In this document: positions 36,675 through 48,210 of the stretch, in pieces
Layout: every line of letters starts with the position of its first letter
Position numbering within the stretch: position 1 is the first letter of the stretch
Source: Epinephelus fuscoguttatus
Lineage: Eukaryota; Chordata; Actinopteri; Perciformes; Serranidae
Direction: 5' to 3'
DNA length: 64,000 nucleotides
Assembly (NCBI RefSeq): GCF_011397635.1
Contig: NC_064753.1
Location: forward strand, 36,747,822-36,811,821
Position numbers and translations under genes: made by a program
The notes under the pieces: generated by a model
Seen by the model: the letters and a program-made list of their open reading frames with translations, nothing else
What the model was told of the DNA's origin: nothing
The model's database searches: none

Positions 36675-39600
36675 ATCATTTGTGAGAACCATTAGTGGAT
36701 AGTGTTGATATTACTTTTGAACAGTGTCATTATCAGTGTTCATTTTGACAGACAGTCCTCTCTGAGTGATTATAGCTTAGTTTCAGCAGTAGAAATTCCA
36801 CTGCAGTAAAATAAGGCTTGTAAACATTCCTGTCTGACAGATGGTTCAAGAGAAATGAGCATTTATTTTGGTCCTCACTTCAAAAGATTTTATCCTTCTT
36901 GGACCAGACTTTGTCCACATGGTCTTCTATTTGTAAAGATGTGTGAGGATACGGAAAGATGTTGAACCATTAACACAAGAAAGCAGAGGTGGAAAGAAAC
37001 TAAGCACAGGTATGTCATGGACCAGGCAGTAAAAGCACAAAAAACACAGGTTTTAAGTTTGTGTGGTTTGTGTGGCTGTGGACACGGCCATCACAATGTC
37101 ATTAAGCACAGTTTGGGGGTACTTTTACTTTACTTAAGTATCTCATTGTTAGGCTACTTCACACTTTTACTTCACTACACTTAAGAGGAAAAAATACTTC
37201 TTACTCCACTATATCTGCCTAACAGCTGGAGTTATTAGTTACTTTGCAGAATAAAATTTTACAAACAAAACATGATCAGTTTAAAAGATGATACTGTGCT
37301 TTAGATTAAACTATTCAACAGTATATAAAGTAACAAAATGTGCTCCACCTCCACCAGCTGTAACATTAAAATGCTGATTATGAGTTAAGGCATCAGTAAT
37401 AAAATTCCAATTATATGCTGTATATAATAATAAACTCCCTGGAAAGTAATACTCTGCTCAATAAGCCCTCTTATTTCAAGCCGACTTAAACATTAGACTT
37501 ATACTTGTAACAGCAGATTTTTTTTTTTTTTACTTAACAGTATTTGTACTTTGAGGAAAAAAAATAGGGACTGCTGCACTGGCTTACGGCTCTGTGTAGT
37601 TAGTTGTAAAAACAATCAGGTGCTCTTCAAGGATGGGGCAAAGAGTCACAAACAAACAACTGGCCAGCTCTCTCGGTGTGTAAGTCCATGGTATAGACAG
37701 TCCAGAAAATACATCCAAGGCATTCTGACTGCAGTTAAAAATCCTTTATTAATACATGGATAAACAAACAAGTTTCGACTGAAGTCTTCATCAGGATGGA
37801 AAATGCATTGGAAACAGGTGTGCAATTTAAGAGCATGTACTGGTTTTTGTGACACAGGTCACAAAAAAAGCCAGCTTTAATGCAGCTGATGAAAAACATC
37901 CGGTAGAGGCAGGTAACTTAGGGTGTTTTCACACTTGGTCCTTTTCAGCCCTCTAAGCGGACTCAGAGCGGTGACTCAGCATTTTTTTATGCTTATGGGA
38001 ACACTCCAAGAGAACTCGGACCCCTCTGAAGCGAACTGAACTCGGGAGATGGTCTGAGTTCAGTTTGCTTCAAGTCTGTGGTGCGGTTCACTTAACCTGT
38101 GCCTTGTGAACACAAAAGGCTCCGGGTCCGCTTTGCCTTTTCCTACTGTATTGTAACCCTCCAAACTTGCCGTAGACAGATCTCACACTATTTCAGTGGG
38201 ACACGTAATAAACACAGTGGAACCATGGCCACAGGTAATGACAGCACGACCAGTGGACTGACGATGAAACAACTGCATTGCTCTAGCTATGGAACGAGGA
38301 AATCATCAAATGGCAACTGTCCACAACGCACAGAAATGCTTAGGTTTTCCTCCAATTTTAAGTTCAAACCGCACTGCAGTGCCACATTAAAGTAAAAACA
38401 AAACTATGTCAATATACAGTATATATACACAGGTTATAGTGTGAACAGAAAGAAGATTGAGGCCCCATCAGAGCTGTAGTTGACCAGAAAGAGAACAAAG
38501 TCCTTTTTCTGTTGGTCCACCTTTTGGTGCAATTTAAAAGGACTGAGTTTGGTTCATTTAAAAATGACCAAGTGTGAAAACACCCTAAAAAAAAACAAAT
38601 GAAAGTAGAACCAAAGCTAAACTGAAAACCAACCGCGATAATACGATGAACTCAGGTAAAAAACAGTGCACAGGATGACACCAAGTACACAGGGATGAAC
38701 GCAGGATGAACCGATAAAGAACAAAGGGAAACACACGGGTATATATACACAGAAAACTAATCACAAGAACGAGACACAGCTGGAGGAAGGAGGACACAAG
38801 CAAAAGGAGGGAAATGGGGATTGGCTAACAACAAGGGTTGGGTGGGGAACACTAGGGTGGAGCAAACAAGACTAATACAGAACAGGTGTGAAGGGAAGAC
38901 TCTGGGAACCAAGGCTATTCAAGAGAAGGCTGAAACACGGGGTCAAACATGGGGGGATTGCACATGCGCAGTGTAACTTGAGCTGCGATGCTGGAGGGTG
39001 ACAGCAGGGGTGCTGGATAAAAAGCGCAGGATCCGCTCAGGCGATCAAGGAGTGCGCTTGGTGCGGTCTGCTTGGGCTTTTGGACGGCGGCTCCCTGAAG
39101 TTGTTGGAATTGCATCTCTGTCATTCTCACCCACAACGCAGGCCACCAGTGACAGTCCAGTAATAAGCTGTGAAAATGACATGCATGCACATCCCCTTTA
39201 TTCCGCGATCTCACGCCATCTACTGAGCCTTTGAGGAAGTGCAGACCAGATTTTACTGCGCATGTGCAATCCCCCCATGTTTGACCCTGTGTCTCAGCTT
39301 CCTCTTGAATAGCCTTGCTGGGAACAGGGAAGGACTAACGAGACAGGTGTGACAGAAAACAGGCGGGAAAACACAAAGACAGGAAGTAAAACCAGACATG
39401 ACACATGAGGAGAGAATCTACAAAATAAAACAGGAAAGAGTTTAAACATGAAACAAGGAACACAAACAGAAAACTCCAAAACAAAACAAAGGATGACGGA
39501 TTATAAACAAAAAAGCCAGGATCATGACAATATTAGTATAGCTTTCATAGTAAAATAATATTGATTAACATGTGCACATAACAATGAAAAATGTGAAAAG

Positions 39601-40424
39601 TCTTTGGCGATTACACTCCATCGAGATTGATTTTAGGAGGGTGATGAATCCATAGTTGAATAGGGAACCATCCAGGGTGTAGACGCTGGTGGTGGTAGAG
39701 GTGGTGAAGATGAGATGAGAAGAGGATGTGGAGAAAATGGAGAAGTGCTGATGATCTGGATGAGTCTTCGTTGAGCTTGTCCTGGACTCTGGATACGATG
39801 GCTGAAGATGAACGGGGTGGAGGAGGGCGCAACAATCGTGCCTAAAATGACAGCTGACAGCAGCAGAGGAGAGAGCAGATTTAAAATTTTGCCATAATAC
39901 ATCCCCCTCAATGATACATGTCCAAAAAACATGACTAACAGGCAATGATATAAGAAGCCAGAAGTACATAATAATGATCTACAAGCTCGCTGAGTCCTTT
40001 CTGCACATCCTTGTTTCCTGTCTCTGAAGAACAGGAAGTCAGAAATCATCTGCGATATGGTTTGCTCATTACAGGCCCAAACAGCAAGCAAACATGGAGA
40101 CACATCAATGACAGAGCGGCAGAGGGTCATGACCACCTTTCATCTGCTGTGTGTTTCTTTCATCTCAGTGCAGCCTGCAGTGTGTTTTTGTCACACTGAC
40201 TGAACACAAGAGTGTGTGTTTTAATGAATCTGTGTCCATCCTGTCATTCTATATGTTCTGTCTTTATGTGTGTAATAATTACTGTTTGCATGTGAGTAGA
40301 TTTAGACGAGTGTGTGGAGAGACAGCATCAGTGTCAGCAGACATGCATCAACACATTTGGTTCCTTTACGTGCAGCTGTGATGACGGCTACAAACCAGCT
40401 CCTGACCAGACGTCCTGCACAGGT

Positions 40425-40479
<55 letters not shown>

Positions 40480-42924
40480 TATTAGTACATTTGTCTCTGT
40501 TCATGTCATTACATCAGTGAACAAAGAGGGGTTTTTTTGCGTCACTCTCTTTCTTTCCAGACGTGGATGAGTGCCTGCTGCCTGCAGGTGTAACAGGCTG
40601 TGTGTTTGGCTGTGTTAACACTCCTGGGAGCTTCTACTGTCAGTGTCCTGCTGGCTACAGCCTTCAGACTGCAGACAGCCACTGCAGAGGTTAGCGGACA
40701 CACGCTAAACATTACGTTAAACCATGCCTTGCTTGATGTGGATCTGAATATTAAATAAATCATTAAATATCCCATTTTTAAAGATATTTTTTTGGGCATT
40801 TTCAAGCCTTTAATTGATAGGACAGATGAGTGTGAAGGGGGAGAGAGAGAGAGAGAGAGGGGGAGTGACATGCAGCAAAGGGCCACAGGCTGGAGTCAAA
40901 CCCGGGCCGCTGCTGCAACAGCCTTGTACTAGCCTGCTCTACCACTAAGCCACCAGCGCCCCAAATATCCCATTTTTAAAACAAATTATGTACACATACT
41001 GAAAGTCTGGTTTGGTAGTTTCTACTAGAAACCATTCAGGTGTTCAGTCTTTTTATTTTTCTTCTTCACCCTTTTGGAAAAGTGGTCCGCACTTTTACAA
41101 AACAAAATCAAATTATATCTACTCTAGGTGCTCTGTCTATTACCTTGTTATCTTGTATTCAGTGAGGAAAACTTGTTTTTCTCGTATGCCTCTATGGTGA
41201 AGGAAGATTTTAAAAAAGGTGGACATTCTTCATGGTTTGAAATCATTGGGGACAACGTTTAACAGCAAAACTATATCAAAATATCCATTTACAAATTCAC
41301 ACAACTCGTGCAGTAAAATCCAAGTTACAGATCGAATGCACACTCTTGCTCAGACACACTACTTTTCTATGTATGAGACTGTTTGTACAAGTGTGTTTTA
41401 AAGGTGAAGTGTGTAATATTCAGTGGGACTTGGTGGCGTCTAGCAGTAAAATTGCAGTATGCCAATGGCCCTGTGTGGAGCCAGTGTTTAGTTTGTCTGT
41501 TCTAGGCTACGGCAGAAACATGGCAGTGCAACATAGCGATCTCCATAAATGAAGACCCACTCCCTATGTAGATATAAACAGCTATTTCAGGGTAGGGAGA
41601 ACACAGAAATTCTTATTCTCAGTTCATTATGTGTTAAAGGGAGAACTTCCACCAATAAAGCCCCCTAAATCCTACACACACACACTGAACCTTTAAATAG
41701 ACTAAAATGTATGTGTTTGGGAAGTACTGAGCAAACGACTGGAGAAATTAAACTTGGAATATACTACACGATTTGTGTGAGAGTTTATAAAAGGATGTTT
41801 TGATGTAGTTTTGCTGTTAAACTTGGTCCCCATTCACTTCAGTTAATTAAGGACGTTCACTTTTTTTTTTCTTCATTCACTGTGAAGGAATGAGCGAAAA
41901 ACAGTTTTCTTCAGGTATTCAAGTTAACACATGGTCAGTATTCCTTTAAGCTATGGGGAAGTGTAACCCAAGAGTTACATGACTGACACGCTTGCTTTTT
42001 CAGTGACAGAACAACAATCCTTTTGATTGTTTCCACCAGGCATATGTGGATAAAGTCAAATTTTTTAAAGAAACGTTACCAAAAAATGAGCGCCAAGCAT
42101 TGCCAACACAAAAAATGATGTCTTTCTACTGTATCAATGTAGCTTTGTCCTTTGCACTTTTAATAATATAGCAATAAAACAGATCCTGACATGGAAAAGG
42201 CGTAGACTTAAACTGCATTTTTTCATATCCAGATATAGATGAGTGTGCTGTTAATCAGGGGCTCGGGCCATGTGCAGAGCAGTGCCACAACTCACCGGGA
42301 TCCTACCGATGTTCCTGCACGTACGGGCACATCTTAGCTGGAGACGGACACAGCTGCATCGCTGAGTGTCCACCTGGGTACAGGAAGCAACCAGCAACAG
42401 CAACACCTGAGAATTCAACTGCACAAGCTTTAAGGGAGGAGTGTGTAGGTAGGAAAATAAATAAAACCTTGCATACCTATATATTTCTCTAAAGACATCA
42501 TCGGTAGAGTTCTCAAACTTGTGTGTCCACACAGATATAAATGAGTGCGAGGAGGAAACGTGTGAGTGGCAGTGTGTCAACCTGCCAGGCTCTCACCGCT
42601 GCATCTGCCCCAGAGGATACACACTCCATAGAGATGAACGACGCTGCAAAGGTCACTGGGGTCATACACACTCGTACTGAGTGAAATTCATTTAAATGAT
42701 TATGTTAATGTGTAAATATATTTACTGTAACTATGTATACTAAGTGAGGTTTCTCTTCCTCTCCTCCAGACATTAACGAGTGCAGTCGTAAAAATGGAGG
42801 CTGCTCTCACCTGTGTTTGAACCAGAAAGGTGGTTATAAATGTGCCTGCCCAGCCTCCCATCGCCTCTCCCCCTACAGCTGGAAGAAATGTGTACCGAGG
42901 ACAACAGCAAACACTGCTGGCTGA
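32730..42924 (+). CDS. Secreted CCP-mucin-CCP-EGF mosaic protein, 10 coding exons, 823 aa
   Basis: Exons: 32730-32778, 32858-33031, 33264-33428, 34396-35586, 36247-36399, 40300-40422, 40561-40689, 42233-42448, 42535-42651, 42770-42924. Every junction is phase 1, so modules are exon-symmetrical. Residues 1-16 are a signal peptide ([16 protein letters not shown]). CCP/sushi modules lie at about 23-73 (four Cys, [10 protein letters not shown]) and 78-128 ([10 protein letters not shown]). Residues 130-460 form a Ser/Thr/Pro-rich, mucin-like stretch encoded in one 1191-bp exon, which ends with a third CCP (about 463-526, [11 protein letters not shown]). Six EGF modules follow; the last five open with D[LVI][DN]EC, the calcium-binding signature. 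No transmembrane helix or GPI signal is visible, so a soluble or matrix protein is likely. Fibulin-like or complement-related matrix proteins are the nearest architectures, but I do not recognise a specific ortholog. Extra symmetrical exons may hide in the 36400-40299 intron. Confidence 0.85.
36639..36671. repeat. (CA)n microsatellite
   Basis: About 16 CA units in the large intron after the first EGF exon. Confidence 0.85.
37918..38588. mobile_element. MITE with perfect 23-bp terminal inverted repeats
   Basis: 37918-37940 starts TTAGGGTGTTTTCACACTTG, and 38566-38588 is its exact inverse complement. The 671-bp body has no transposase. Flanks do not show a convincing duplication beyond a possible TTA/TAA. 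Confidence 0.8.
38906..39325. mobile_element. Fold-back element with ~70-bp inverted arms
   Basis: Arm 38906-38972 and arm 39255-39325 are inverted copies, sharing GGTCAAACATGGGGGGATTG and CACATGCGCAGT with few mismatches. The loop is about 280 bp and non-coding. The surrounding A-rich sequence (38590-38900 and 39326-39530) reads like one older repeat, in which this element may be inserted. Confidence 0.7.
40427..40478. repeat. (GT)n microsatellite abutting a splice donor
   Basis: The tract starts within a few bases of the donor of the second EGF exon (exon ends at 40422, then gtgtgtatgtgtgtgt). It holds about 25 GT units and supplies many competing GT dinucleotides. Confidence 0.85.
40783..40962 (-). 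mobile_element. tRNA-derived SINE, minus orientation
   Basis: On the minus strand the head reads GGGGCGCTGGTGGCTTAGTG, with a B-box-like GGTTTGACTCC, the shared TTTGCTGCATGTCA and a (CT)n tract. Target duplications of 18 bp (AAATATCCCATTTTTAAA) flank it at 40765-40782 and 40963-40980. It is a relative of the SINE at 17780-17989. Confidence 0.85.
41398..41694. mobile_element. Degraded MITE, same family as 1817-2122
   Basis: It opens AAAGGTGAAGTGTGTAATAT and closes AAATCCTACACACACACACT followed by GAACCTTT, inverted relatives of the family ends. It is non-coding and lies in an intron of the CCP-EGF gene. Confidence 0.6.
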
Positions 42925-43312
42925 GCTGGAGGACACCTCAAACAGGCCAAACAAATGCTGGTGGTGGTGTCTGTACTATTTTTATCCCTCTTCATGTCTT
43001 CTCTCTTTGTGAAGAGACAAGAAATAACACAGAAGCAAGCATCACTACAGTTTTAACTGACGGTGCGCTTCATCCTCGGATCCGTGAAACTGACTAACAC
43101 GTGGCTGTTGATAAGAACTCTCACTTAAATACATATGAGCTGCCTGTCAAACTTATTTAATCGATTTCAGCCATTTCTCCTTTTAAACTGTTTTTAATAC
43201 TTTATTAAAGAAATTAATTAATTTAATTAATTAGTTATTAATTGATCCATTTTGATTGTTGTATTTAATATTTTTGCTGTGTGTGTGTATATATGTTTTA
43301 AGTTTGTGGCTG

Positions 43313-43318
43313 AATAAA
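43313..43318 (+). terminator. Poly(A) signal AATAAA of the CCP-EGF gene
   Basis: AATAAA lies about 390 bases after the stop codon, just after a (GT)n stretch. It is the first strong signal downstream. Confidence 0.5.
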
Positions 43319-43601
43319 CATATAAATGTATTAATCATATTCCCTATATTTAGTCATGGATATAATTAATGAAATTCTTCATGTATTGATGAATGAATAA
43401 TTTTGAAATGGATGGGAAACTTTCCAATGTAACACTGCAGAAGTTTAAAATTATAAGGAACAGATTTGAATTTGTGGTAAACTGTCCGTCACCGGCAAAT
43501 TTAGCTATTTGCGATGTTTCCTTGCCTCATTTGTGAATTCAGCACCACAATCTGAGCTCTTAACACCCTCTACACAAACCTAAGGGAAAAGTAAAAAGTT
43601 T

Positions 43602-43752
43602 TTACCTGTCATTCGGCAGCAGGGTGTGTCTTCCCAAGATATTAATCTTACAGTTGTCTGATTTCTGCCCAGAATAATGAACGTTCCAACACTTGAAATC
43701 CAGTATTTCCACGGACCTCTCCACTGATGCTTTAGTCACAGACGGGCTAAAA
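43602..43752 (-). other. Candidate minus-strand exon with strong acceptor
   Basis: Read on the minus strand, a long pyrimidine tract (TTTTCTTTTGTTTTTTTCCT) ends in CCTTTTAG at 43753. It is followed by a frame of about 49 codons, containing ERSVEILDFKCWNVHYSG, to an in-frame TAA immediately after GACAGG. Alternatively an ATG at 43794-43796 opens a 64-aa frame whose N-terminus resembles a signal peptide. I recognise no family. It could be a terminal exon, a pseudo-exon or chance. Confidence 0.18.
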
Positions 43753-44129
43753 GGTACCAGGAGGAAAAAAACAAAAGAAAATGCTCTTCCGTACATTAGG
43801 ATTTTTAGTATTTAATGTATTGTTAATGATATAAAGTATATACTAAATATGATATAAATAATCTGACGATGATAAATTATAGAATATTCATTCCATGCTT
43901 CAACATGATTGTGAATTGTGTCAACACAGAGAACGAGGAAGATGAGTCACTGAGCAACACACACCAACACATGCTATCACACACGTAGGATTAGATAAAC
44001 ACACAAGCAGACAGAGAGACAGCTAAAAATGTGATTAAAATTGAGCAGAGAGGAGGCTTGCTTGCTGATCAAACTGGAGACACAGCACTTCAGGTGTGCA
44101 AAAAAGGGTGCTGTCATGTCCAGTGTGTA

Positions 44130-47100
44130 ACCAGCATATATCAGGTAAAATTGGAGTATTGCTTGGGAAGATACCAGAGAAACCTTCACCCAAGATGCTC
44201 AGGTATCGTTACAGTGCCAAAAAGACAGAATATCATGAACACAATAGTAAATTCAAACGTCCTGTTTCCACACCACTCTCAAGTGGACAAGGAATAAACC
44301 CCCAAAACTGTGCTGGTCAGGAAAAACTGGAGTACTCCTTGGGAAGATAAACACAGGAGAGACCTTCTTCCAAGGTGTGCAGGTGCTATAAAAGTAGCAA
44401 AAACACGAAATATCTTTAAAGATATAATGAATTACAAATGTGATGTTTCCACACCACTCTCAAGTGGACAAGGAAAAAAACAACAAAATCGTGCCAGTCA
44501 GGTAAAAATGGAGTATTCCTTGGGAAGATAAACACAGGAGAGACCTTCTTCTAAGGTGTGCAGGTGCTATAAAAGTAGCAAAAACATGAAATATCATTAA
44601 CAAGACAGTGAGTTCAAATGTCCTGTTTCCACACCACTCTCAAGTAGACAAGGAAAAAAAAACAAAACTGTGCTGGTCAGGTAAAAATGGAGTATTCCTT
44701 GGGAAGATAAACACAGGAGAGACCTTCTTCCAAGGTGTGCAGGTGTCATAACAGTAGCAAAAACATTAAATTTATTATCGTGTTCATGATATTTAAAGTT
44801 CCTATCTCCACACCACTCTCAAGTGGACAAGGAATAAACCCCCAAAACCGTGCTGGTCAGGTAAAACTGGAGTATTCCTTGGGAAGATAAACACAGGAGA
44901 GACCTTCTTCCAAGGTGTGCAGGTGTCATAACAGTAGCAAAAACATTAAATATCATGAACAAGATAGTAAATTCAAACGTCCTGTTTCCACACCACTCTC
45001 AAGTGGACAAGGAAAAAAAACAAAACTGTGCCGTTCAGGTAAAACTGGAGTATTCCTTGGGAAGATAAACACAGGAGAGACCTTCTTCCAAGGTGTGCAG
45101 GTGTCATAACAGTAGCAAAAACATTAAATTTATTATCGTGTTCATGATATTTAAAGTTCCTATCTCCACACCACTCTCAAGTGGACAAGGAATAAACCCC
45201 CAAAACTGTGCTGGTCAGGTAAAACTGGAGTATTCCTTGGGAAGATAAACACAGGAGAGACTTTCTTCCAAGGTGTGCAGGTGTCATAACAGTCGCAAAA
45301 ACATTAAATATCATTAACACGATAGTAAATTCAAATATCCTGTTTCCACACCACTCTCAAGTGGACAAGGAATAAACCCCCAAAACCGTGCTGGTCAGGT
45401 AAAATTGGAGTATTCCTTGGGAAGATAAACACAGGAGAGACCTTCTTCCAAGGTGTGCAGGTGCTATAAAAGTAGCAAAAACACGAAATATCATTAACAA
45501 GACAGTGAGTTCAAATGTCCTGTTTCCACACCACTCTCAAGTAGACAAGGAAAAAAAAGCAAAACTGTGCTGGTCAGGTAAAAATGGAGTATTCCTTGGG
45601 CAGATAAACACAGGAGAGACCTTCTTCCAAGGTGTGCAGGTGTCATAACAGTAGCAAAAACATTAAATTTATTATCGTGTTCATGATATTTAAAGTTCCT
45701 ATCTCCACACCACTCTCAAGTGGACAAGGAATAAACCCCCAAAACTGTGCCAGTCAGGTAAAAATGGAGTATTCCTTGGGAAGATAAACACAGGAGAGAC
45801 TTTCTTCCAAGGTGTGCAGGTGTCATAACAGTAGCAAAAACATTAAATTTATTATCGTGTTCATGATATTTAAAGTTCCTATCTCCACACCACTCTCAAG
45901 TGGACAAGGAATAAACCCCCAAAACTGTGCCAGTCAGGTAAAAATGGAGTATTCCTTGGGAAGATAAACACAGGAGAGACCTTCTTCCAAGGTGTGCAGG
46001 TGTCATAACAGTAGCAAAAACATTAAATATCATGAACAAGATAGTAAATTCAAACGTCCTGTTTCCACACCACTCTCAAGTGGACAAGGAATAAACCCCC
46101 AAAACCGTGCTGGTCAGGTAAAACTGGAGTATTCCTTGGGAAGATAAACACAGGAGAGACTTTCTTCCAAGGTGTGCAGGTGTCATAACAGTCGCAAAAA
46201 CATTAAATATCATTAACACGATAGTAAATTCAAATATCCTGTTTCCACACCACTCTCAAGTAGACAAGGAAAAAAAAACAAAACTGTGCTGGTCAGGTAA
46301 AACTGGAGTATTCCTTGGGAAGATAAACACAGGAGAGACCTTCTTCCAAGGTGTGCAGGTGTCATAACAGTAGCAAAAACATTAAATATCATGAACACGA
46401 TAGTAAATTCAAATGTCCTGTTTCCACACCACTCTCAAGTGGACAAGGAAAAAAAACAAAACTGTGCCGTTCAGGTAAAACTGGAGTATTCCTTGGGAAG
46501 ATAAACACAGGAGAGACCTTCTTCCAAGGTGTGCAGGTGTCATAACAGTAGCAAAAACATTAAATATCATGAACACGATAGTAAATTCAAATGTCCTGTT
46601 TCCACACCACTCTCAAGTGGACAAGGAATAAACCCCCAAAACTGTGTTGTTCAGGTAAAACTGGAGTATTCCTTGGGAAGATAAACACAGGAGAGACTTT
46701 CTTCCAAGGTGTGCAGGTGTCATAACAGTAGCAAAAACATTAAATATCATAAACACGAGAGTAAATTCAAAGTTCCTGTATCCACACCACTCTCAAGTGG
46801 ACAAGGAATAAACCCCCAAAACTGTGTTGTTCAGGTAAAACTGGAGTATTCCTTGGGAAGATAAACACAGGAGAGACTTTCTTCCAAGGTGTGCAGGTGT
46901 CATAACAGTAGCAAAAACATTAAATATCATTAACACGATAGTAAATTCAAATATCCTGTTTCCACACCACTCTCAAGTGGACAAGGAATAAACCCCCAAA
47001 ACCGTGCTGGTCAGGTAAAATTGGAGTATTCCTTGGGAAGATAAACACAGGAGAGACTTTCTTCCAAGGTGTGCAGGTGTCATAACAGTCGCAAAAACAT

Positions 47101-47330
47101 TAAATATCATTAACACGATAGTAAATTCAAATATCCTGTTTCCACACCACTCTCAAGTGGACAAGGAATAAACCCCCAAAACCGTGCTGGTCAGGAAAAA
47201 CTGGAGTATTCCTTGGGAAGATAAACACAGGAGAGACCTTCTTCCAAGGTGTGCAGGTATCATAACAGTCGCAAAAACATTAAACTTCTTTAAAGATATA
47301 ATGAATTACAAATGTGATGTTTCGACAGAG
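44130..47330. repeat. 180-bp satellite array, about 18 monomers
   Basis: Tandem monomers of about 180 bp, marked by CACACCACTCTCAAGTGGAC, GAGTATTCCTTGGGAAGATA and CTTCCAAGGTGTGCAGGTG in each unit. Both ends are degraded. Monomers are mostly above 90% alike by eye. A segment of about 26 bp occurs in two orientations among monomers: most read TAAATATCATGAACACGATA, while those near 44765, 45125, 45665 and 45845 carry the inverse complement. The edge units near 44400 and 47280 carry a third version built on CTTTAAAGATATAATG. A second variable block is AATAAACCCCCAAAAC versus AAAAAAAACAAAAC. Open frames inside are period artefacts. Confidence 0.93.
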
Positions 47331-47902
47331 CTCTTGTGATTTATAGAGGTGGTAATGGACATTTTATACTTGTGCTACAAACTTTCTGGCCTGTGCTACA
47401 AAATCACCACCCTCTGTAGCACCAGGGCTATGGGCTAAAAACGTTAACGTACAGCCCTGATGACATAATGTTAAAGATTAAACTTCCTTGCCATCACAGA
47501 CCAAGACAATGCCAATGTGAGTACATGGCTCCACTAGTCAAATGCAGAAATGAAAAACCATGTGATGCTAAAGACAGTTGATCAGAAAGAGGGAAGTGTT
47601 TTCAGAGAAACATAAAGAGATCATTGTAGCACTAGTTAAAAAGCTGCAATTCAAATTCAACTCACACATAAGTGACTTCAAGTACACACATCACTGAGAA
47701 AAACACACAGAGCTATACTGTCATGCAATACAAAACAATAGCACGTCGATCCTTACCTTGTCCATGGTGTTCAGGATTTCACAGTGAGGCCCTTTAAATC
47801 CACTTCCCAGAGCAGGTGAAAGTCCAGCAGCATGCAGAGGACTCTCAGGTGCAGCCTCCACTGAGGAGCAATTTGAAGTGTCTTCCTCACTCCGGGAACT
47901 GC

Positions 47903-48210
47903 CCATTGGTCCGACATCCGACTGTTCCGACCATATTAAACCCATTGTTCCGAAGTCGGTTCCGAAATTATCATGATGCCCTGTGGTTAAGGTCTGGTTA
48001 GGTTTAGGCACAAAAACCGCTTGGTTAGGGTCAGGAAAAGATCATGGTGTGGGTTAAAGTTAAAAAGAAAGTGACAAACACATAAGCCGTGAGCCTGCTC
48101 CGCCTCAAGCCTTTCCCAGCTGACCCAAAGCCGGTCTCGGCGCACCATACGCCCGCCGCGAGCCGTTCAGCACCGCGGACAGTCGGACTAATGGGATGTT
48201 GGACCAACGA
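47903..48210. mobile_element. Short element with imperfect inverted ends
   Basis: The left part reads CATTGGTCCGACATCCGACT and the right part contains GGACAGTCGGACTAATGGGA and TGTTGGACCAA, inverted relatives. The middle has GGTTAGGTTTAGGCA and CTTGGTTAGGGTCAGG, related to words at 8605-8645. It is non-coding. Confidence 0.45.

Larger units (their letters stand above)
36400..40299 (+). other. Large intron of the CCP-EGF gene, transposon-rich
   Basis: No exon was recognised, although a phase-1 EGF exon could be missed. It holds a (CA)n tract at 36639-36671, a degraded repeat about 36990-37530 with TACTTTTACTTTACTTAAG-type sequence, a 671-bp inverted-repeat element (37918-38588) and a fold-back structure (38906-39325). 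About 39590-39980 is a repeat-like stretch with purine-rich plus strand that I could not classify. Confidence 0.55.

Noticed and set aside
39633-40136. 167-aa minus-strand open frame
   Set aside because: Low-complexity Ser/Pro/His-rich end, no signal or domain, and located in a repeat-like intron stretch. Kept only as unclassified sequence.
44096-46545. Repeated short frames in the satellite with a TGE motif resembling zinc-finger linkers
   Set aside because: The 180-bp period keeps frame by chance, there is no C2H2 spacing, and indels and stops break the frame between monomers.
44130-47330. Array considered as a CRISPR-like or clustered regulatory repeat
   Set aside because: Monomers are contiguous 180-bp units without distinct spacers, in a vertebrate genome. 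It is a satellite.
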